Shown here: positions 58,727 to 64,000 of the stretch, piece by piece | How positions within the stretch are numbered: the stretch's first letter is position 1 | How the letters are laid out: the number at the start of each line of letters is the position of its first letter | DNA from: Hyperoplus lanceolatus | Lineage: Eukaryota > Chordata > Actinopteri > Uranoscopiformes > Ammodytidae | Assembly: GCA_026929865.2 (NCBI GenBank) | Contig: CM049400.1 | Span: 18,813,501-18,877,500 of the forward strand | Reading direction: 5' to 3' | Length of the DNA: 64,000 nt | Position numbers and translations under genes: made by a program | Notes under the pieces: generated by a model | The model's input: only the letters and a program-made list of their open reading frames with translations | The model's database searches: none | What the model was told of the DNA's origin: nothing

Positions 58727-60798
58727 CTTACATGCAGGGAAAAATGCTTGCAAGTTCAGGGAAATTAAAATTATTCAGTGTCATAGTCATGAACACAGTC
58801 ATATGCATGCTATACCACACCTGTTCCACTGACACATTGGTTGAATGGATGGACAGGCCAGGTATGTAAATGCACACAGTCTTGCTATTTAAATCTTTGC
58901 TCACAAGTGACCAAACCAATTGCCTGACTTTCTGTTGTTTTTGTCAGGCCCTTCTAACAGATTTAGCTGGTAGTTATATGGTTAATGTACCATATCATCA
59001 TGTGTGACACATGCCCCTTTCATCATACCTCTTTACCATACTGCAAATGTGTTTAGATTGTGTGTTTTAGGGTGATAGAATCCTAGCCTAGCAGATTGGT
59101 TTCATACCCTTTCACTTATCATTCCATTATTGTTCAGGTCTATGCGTGTAGAACATACTGTCAATTCAACTGTCTAAAATACAGTGAATGTATAAAAATG
59201 TTAGACACTTGCCCTTTATTTACACTGATGGTGTGAATGCCCTAAATGCCTTGTCTTGTCTAAACCTATCTAACCCCAACGTTGCCCTTACATTTTTTTC
59301 TCAAGTACGCCCCAAAGTCTGTCAAATGTGATGTTTCCCATGCTGTCACATATATTGCATGTTCTTGTTCTAACATTGTAGATTTGCAGTTTGTTTAACA
59401 TAGTCTTACTAAATTGAATCAAATCGAATTTACAAAAATAGTTTGACAATATGGGACATACATTTTTTTTCCTTTCTTGGCAAGAGATAGATGAAAACAT
59501 GTATACCACTAACATATCAGTTTATTAAATGTAAGGCTAAAGCCAGAAGATGGTTAGCTTTGCTTAACGAAAAGATTAAAAAGGGTAAGCCTGACTCTGT
59601 CCAAAGGTAGAAATATTTTCATAACAGCTCCTACGACTAATTGTCAAAGCATGAAGTATCAAGCAACACGTTTTGCCATTAGAGGGGGATATGCGCAGGG
59701 CTATTTAATGGACGGGTTCAGTGACTACATGATTTTACAAACGTTTTTGTTTTGAATAAACACATACGTATATAATGTGTTAATTTGTTTTACATGTGCT
59801 ATTGTGCATATTGTGTTACCTTCAAACCAAATTCCAAAAATGTCAAACTAAAGTGTGGCCTTGCAACTCATCCTTTAGCATTTCAGATTAGGATGCAAAA
59901 TAGAGAATGAGCTAAACATGCTGCAACTCCCTGCTTATTGTGGATTTGGTGTACTATTTTTAACTCAACCATCACAGCTGTAGCACAGCGTGTCTTGGTG
60001 CATTGCATGTTGCACTCTTCTATTTGTCGAGGCTTAAAGATAATCAAAAACAGCTGCTTGCTCTTTGCCCTTGTTACAATATAAACCTCAAGCCACCTGG
60101 CCAGTTTTTGTATATGACATCTGTTCTGCTTTCTTTAAAATGTAGCAATAAAAGTAAAATATTTGCCATGATAACACTTTCATCAAGATTGTTGCGTGCA
60201 ACATTATCTCCAGTTAAGAGCTAAAAACTTTACCAGGTACAGCTTTTTTTTACGAGCTATCAATGGATGTAGTACATTATAAAGAAAAATGTTGTGATTG
60301 TTTATTACTTCAATACCTTTGTAGGGTTGCTGTTGAGAAATAGCCCTTCAACAATTAGGGACCCCCTAAGTTGGATATGTTGAGGATAATAGATTATAGT
60401 TCTCTATTGTTTAAGCGTCCTCTTTAAGCTGCTGACAATATATCCAAGCTGCACCCCTGCTGACTATGGCTGCAGCAATTTTGTAGAGTCCATCAAAGAA
60501 TCTCACTGTTGTAAACCCACTTTCATGGACCCACTCTCCTCTATAGGCCAGTGAATTTTAATATTACCCTTAAAAGGAAATGGTCTGTTGACTGTCTATC
60601 CCAAAGAGCTGACACAGTCCCTCTGTGCCTGGGGAGTGATTGGAAGGAATGAAAGGACAGATGGAGCCAGAAAGAACCAAGACCTTTGATGTGTGGTTAT
60701 AGTGATAGAGCCTGAGGTTGACGTGTTTGATGTCTGTGAGCTGGGTTCGAGCCTGGCAGGTCAAACAGTCAAACTCAGAGCACACACCTGGAACACTG

Positions 60799-60921
<123 letters not shown>

Positions 60922-61141
60922 CAAAGAGTGTTGCAAACACAATGGAGCCTACATATTTTCCGTTGTCATAGTTGTGTTTTGTTATGAAACTAAAAGTGGG
61001 ATTACTGATCCTTAATGTACTTGTACATTAGAAAGACATTAGTTTGTAGTGAACCTTTATAAATGCAGATCAACCAGTTTTATATAAAAAAAAACTGTTA
61101 AGCTTTCTTTGTTGTTTCTTTACTTCAAGATGTTTACTTGA

Positions 61142-62641
61142 TTATAGAGGTTTTCTGATGCAGGAACTCATCATCATCATCATCATCATCATCTTCAACC
61201 GCTTATCCGAAATCGGGTCGCGGGGGCAGCAGCTTGAGCAGGGAACCCCAAACTTCTCTTTCCCGGGCCACATCAACCAGCTCTGACTGGGGGATCCCGA
61301 GGCGTTCCCAGGCCAGCGTGGCGATATAATCTCTCCACCTAGTCCTGGGTCTTCCCCGAAGCCTCCTTCCAACTGACGCTCCTGGAACACCTCCCTAGGG
61401 AGGCGCCCTGGGGGCATCCTTACCAGATGCCCGAACCACCTCAACTGGCTCCTTTCAACGCAAAGGAGTAGCGGCTCTGCCCCGAGTTCCTCACGAATGA
61501 CTGAGCTTCTCACCCTATCTCTAAGGGAGACGCCAGCCACCCTCCTGAGAAAGCCCATTTCGGCCGCTTGTACCCGCGATCTCGTTCTTTCGGTCATTGC
61601 CCAGCCTTCATGACCATAGGTGAGGGTAGGAACAAAGATCGCCCGGTAGATCGAAAGCTTTGCCTTACGACTCAGCTCTCTTTTCGTCACAACAGTGCGG
61701 TAAAGCGAGTGCAAAACCGCCCCTGCTGCTCCGATTCTGCAGCCAATCTCACGTTCCATTGTTCCCTCACTCGCAAACAAGACCCCGAGGTACTTGAACT
61801 CCTTCACTTGGGGTAAGGACTCATTCCCTACCTGTAGTAGACAATCCATCGGTTTCCTGCTGAGCACCATGGCCTCCGATTTAGAGGTGCTGATCCTCAT
61901 CCCAACCGCTTCACACTCGGCTGCAAACTGATCCAATGAGAGCTGAAGGTCACAGGCCGATGATGTCATCAGAACCACATCATCCGCAAACAGCAGAGAT
62001 GAGATCTTCAGACCACCAAACTGCAACCCCTCCCCACCACGACTACGCCTTGATATCCTGTCCATGAATATCACAAACAGGATTGGTGATAAAGCGCAGC
62101 CCTGGCGGAGGCCAACCCCCACCGGAAACGAGTCTGACTTACTACCGAGAACCCGTACACAGCTCTCGCTTTGGGCGTACAGAGATTGGATGGCCCTGAG
62201 AAGGGACCCCCTCACCCCATACTCCCGCAGCACCCCCCACAGTATCTCCCGGGGAACCCGGTCATAGGCCTTCTCCAGATCTACAAAACACATGTAGACT
62301 GGATGAGCAAACTCCCAAGCTCCCTCTAGGATCCTTGCGAGAGTGAATAGCTGGTCCGTTGTTCCACGGCCAGGACGGAATCCGCATTGTTCCTCTTCAA
62401 TCTTAGGTTCAACTATCGGCCGAACCCTCCTTTCCAGCACCTTGGAGTAGACTTTGCCGGGAAGGCTGAGAAGTGTGATACCCCGGTAGTTGGCACACAC
62501 TCTCTGGTCCCCCTTTTTGAAAATAGGAACCACCACCCTGGTCTGCCACTCCTTCGGCACTGTACCCGACTTCCACGCAATGTTGAAGAGGCGTGTCATC
62601 CAAGACAGCCCCTCCACACCCATTGCTTTCAGCATTTCCAC
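61142..62641 (-). pseudogene. LINE reverse transcriptase fragment
   Basis: A 499-codon open stretch with RT blocks in order: WKSGTVPKEWQTRVVVPIFK, NYRGITLLSLPGKVYSKVLE, FRPGRG, FVDLEKAYDRVP (first catalytic Asp), LRQGCALSPILF, SSLLFADDVVL (catalytic FADD), EFKYLGVLF, then RSQLRWFGHLVRMPPGRLPR near the end. The RT core is uninterrupted. The last 70 or so residues are out of frame with the family ending. The N-terminus lacks the usual GKAPGVDEI-type block. Confidence 0.85.
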
Positions 62642-62649
62642 TGTGGAGT

Positions 62650-63398
62650 TGTTTAACTACCTCAGTGACTTCCACCAGGGAAATTGACGATGATCCCCCA
62701 TCAGCCTCCAGCTCTGCCTCCAACATAGAGGGCGTGTTAGTCGGATTCAGGAGTTCCTCAAAGTGCTCTTTCCACCAACCGACTACCTCCTCAGTTGAGG
62801 TCAACAGCGTCCCATCCTTACTGTAAACAGTTTGGATGGTTCCCCGCTTCCCCCTCCTGAGGTGCCGGACGGTCTTCCAGAAACACCTTGGTGCCGACCG
62901 AAAGTCCTTCTCCATGGTTTCTCCGAACTTCTCCCACACCCGCTGCTTTGCCTCTGTCACGGCAGAGGCTGCAGCCCTTCGGGCCTGTCGGTACCTTGCA
63001 ACTGCCTCAGGAGTCCCCCGAGATAACATATCCCGGAAACACTCCTTCTTCAGTCGGACGGCTTCCCTGACCACCGAGGTCCACCACGGCGTTCGAGGGT
63101 TACCGCCCCTTGAGGCACCTAAGACCTTGAGACCACAGCTGCCTGCCGCAGCTTCAGCAATGGAAGTTTTGAACATCGACCACTCGGGTTCAATGCCCCC
63201 AACCTCCACAGGGATGCTAGAAAAGCTCTGCAGGAGGTGCAAATTAAAGATCTCTTGGACAGGGGCCTCCGCCAGACGTTCCCAGTACACCCGCACTACC
63301 CGTTTGGGCTTACCAGGTCTGTCCAGAGTCTTCCCCCACCCTTTGACCCAACTCACAACCAGATGGTGATCAGTTGACAGCTCCGCCCCTCTCTTCAC
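62650..63398 (-). pseudogene. LINE region between endonuclease and RT
   Basis: Open frame starting KRGAELSTDHHLVVSW, the end of the endonuclease (the STDHH/SDH motif), then KTLDRPGKPKRVVRVYWERL, a WERL-type linker, AKQRVWEKFGETMEKDFRSA and EELLNPTNTPS. It is cut off from the RT frame near 62.65 kb. Confidence 0.75.
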
Positions 63399-63907
63399 CC
63401 GGAGTGGAGTCCCCTACCGGAGCCCCATGCAGGACTTCGTTCAGGGTCTCCAAGAAGGCCGAATACTCCGAACTGCTGTTTGGTGCATACGCACAGACAA
63501 CAGTCAGAGTCTTCCCCCCCACAACCCGGAGGCGTAGGGAGGCGACCCTCTTGTCCACCGGGGTAAACTCCAACATAGTAGCGCCCAGCCGGGGGCTTGT
63601 GAGTATCCCCACACCGACCCGGCGCCTCACACCTTGGGCAACTCCAGAGAAGAATAGAGTCCAACCCCTGTCCAGAAGTACGGTTCCAGAGCCAGGTAAG
63701 CCCCACCAGATCTAATTGGTAGCGCTCCACCTCCCGCACAAGTTCCGGCTCCTTCCCCCACAGCGAGGTGACGTTCCACGTCCCCAAAGCCAGCCTCTTC
63801 CGCCCGGGTCCTCTGACGAGTGGTGGGCCCATCAGTTGTAGAGGGAGGTTGTGCCACGTAGCTTCTTCGGGCTGTGCCCGGCCGGGCCCCGTGGCAGACC
63901 CGGCCAC
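63370..63907 (-). pseudogene. LINE AP-endonuclease remnant in two frames
   Basis: 63700-63907 holds the N-terminal EN motif GTWNVTSLWGKEPELVREVE in one frame. 63370-63700 holds RRRVGVGILTSPRLG and LTVVCAYAPNSSSEYSAFLE in another. The sequence then jumps from GAPVGDS to the STDHH region, skipping roughly 80-90 codons of a normal EN, so the nuclease core is missing. Confidence 0.75.
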
Positions 63908-64000
63908 CAGACGCTCGCAGACGGGCCCCCTTTCTGGGCCTGGCTCCAGACGGGGGCCCCAGGCTTCCTCCGGGCAGGGTCACACTTCCTCTAGCTTGTT

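Larger units (their letters stand above)
61168..64000 (-). mobile_element. RTE/Rex3-like LINE, broken, truncated by the window edge
   Basis: Minus strand, 5' to 3': an AP-endonuclease start (LALGTWNVTSLWGKEPELVR) near 63780; then EN sequence in a second frame (TPVDKRVASLRLRV, VVCAYAPNSS); a connecting region near 62.7-63.4 kb (NPRTPWWTSVVREAVRLKKE); and reverse transcriptase in 61142-62641 (QCGFRPGRGTTDQLF, CFVDLEKAYDRVP, LRQGCALSPILF, LLFADDVV). The tail ends GGATAAGCGGTTGAAG plus a GAT/ATG trinucleotide run, like the short-repeat tails of RTE/Rex3 elements. Damage: a frame change in EN near 63.70 kb, an internal deletion near 63.40 kb removing the GDFNAH region of EN, a small deletion with frame change near 62.65 kb, and a frameshift near 61.39 kb. 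The clade is assigned from remembered fish LINE proteins, not a search. Confidence 0.85.

Noticed and set aside
60690-60775. tRNA-like B box (GGTTCGAGCC) with an A-box-like stretch upstream
   Set aside because: No cloverleaf can be drawn with a sound acceptor stem, and no SINE body or tail follows; the neighbour is a TA array.
61168-61192. CAT trinucleotide run as an independent microsatellite
   Set aside because: It directly follows the LINE stop and linker, so it is better explained as that element's own 3' repeat tail.
63374-63715. Plus-strand frames over the LINE (also at 62064-63369)
   Set aside because: Antisense shadows of LINE coding sequence, Pro/Ser/Thr-rich because the LINE is GC-rich.

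Overview
The window reads as teleost fish genomic DNA. The evidence is one intron-rich vertebrate gene, very dense dinucleotide microsatellites (mostly CA/TG arrays of 40-180 bp), and decayed fish-type transposons: Tc1-like, hAT, piggyBac-like, an RTE/Rex3-like LINE and L2-like LINE ends. There is no bacterial, viral or organellar content, and no CRISPR array, rRNA or convincing tRNA.

The only host gene I can support is a class 3 semaphorin on the minus strand. Its coding part runs from a Met at 38984 down to a TGA at 14911. I located 17 coding exons by reading the minus strand against my memory of vertebrate SEMA3D. All 16 internal junctions are GT-AG and all phases agree, giving an uninterrupted 804-residue protein: signal peptide, sema domain, PSI knot, RARR furin-type site, Ig domain with its cysteine pair, dimerisation cysteine and basic tail. 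The signature WKHMQEMKK...NRRHH in the tail points to Sema3D. A fish-specific paralogue (for example the one called sema3h) cannot be excluded without a tree. Upstream, the first coding exon has a 3' splice site at 39026/39027. A CpG-richer segment at about 46.68-47.1 kb ends in a good donor and is the best candidate for the noncoding first exon and promoter. An AATAAA at 14163-14168 is the likely polyadenylation signal.

Layout: 1-14.1 kb is the gene's 3' flank, with no gene seen, a Tc1-like fossil at 8.8-9.4 kb and a LINE tail at 12.7 kb. The span 14.1-39.03 kb holds the 3' UTR and coding exons. Intron 5 carries a hAT element with perfect ends and an 8-bp target duplication, followed by a second Tc1-like fossil. 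The span 39.03-46.68 kb is the probable 5' UTR intron. A piggyBac-like element flanked by TTAA lies at 47.2-48.5 kb. From 48.5 to 61.1 kb I see no gene, only microsatellites and two stretches that look like candidate conserved enhancers. From 61.17 kb to the window end is a broken minus-strand RTE/Rex3-like LINE that runs off the edge.

The most unusual points are: CT microsatellites that serve as polypyrimidine tracts for two sema3d exons (2 and 12), plus a shorter pyrimidine run at exon 1; a 181-bp CA array about 47 bases from the 3' splice site of the first coding exon; opposed CA/TG arrays in intron 2 able to form a long hairpin; and GGGTCG/CGACCC palindromes repeated at both ends of the piggyBac-like element. 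I found no clear candidate for an entirely new biological system.
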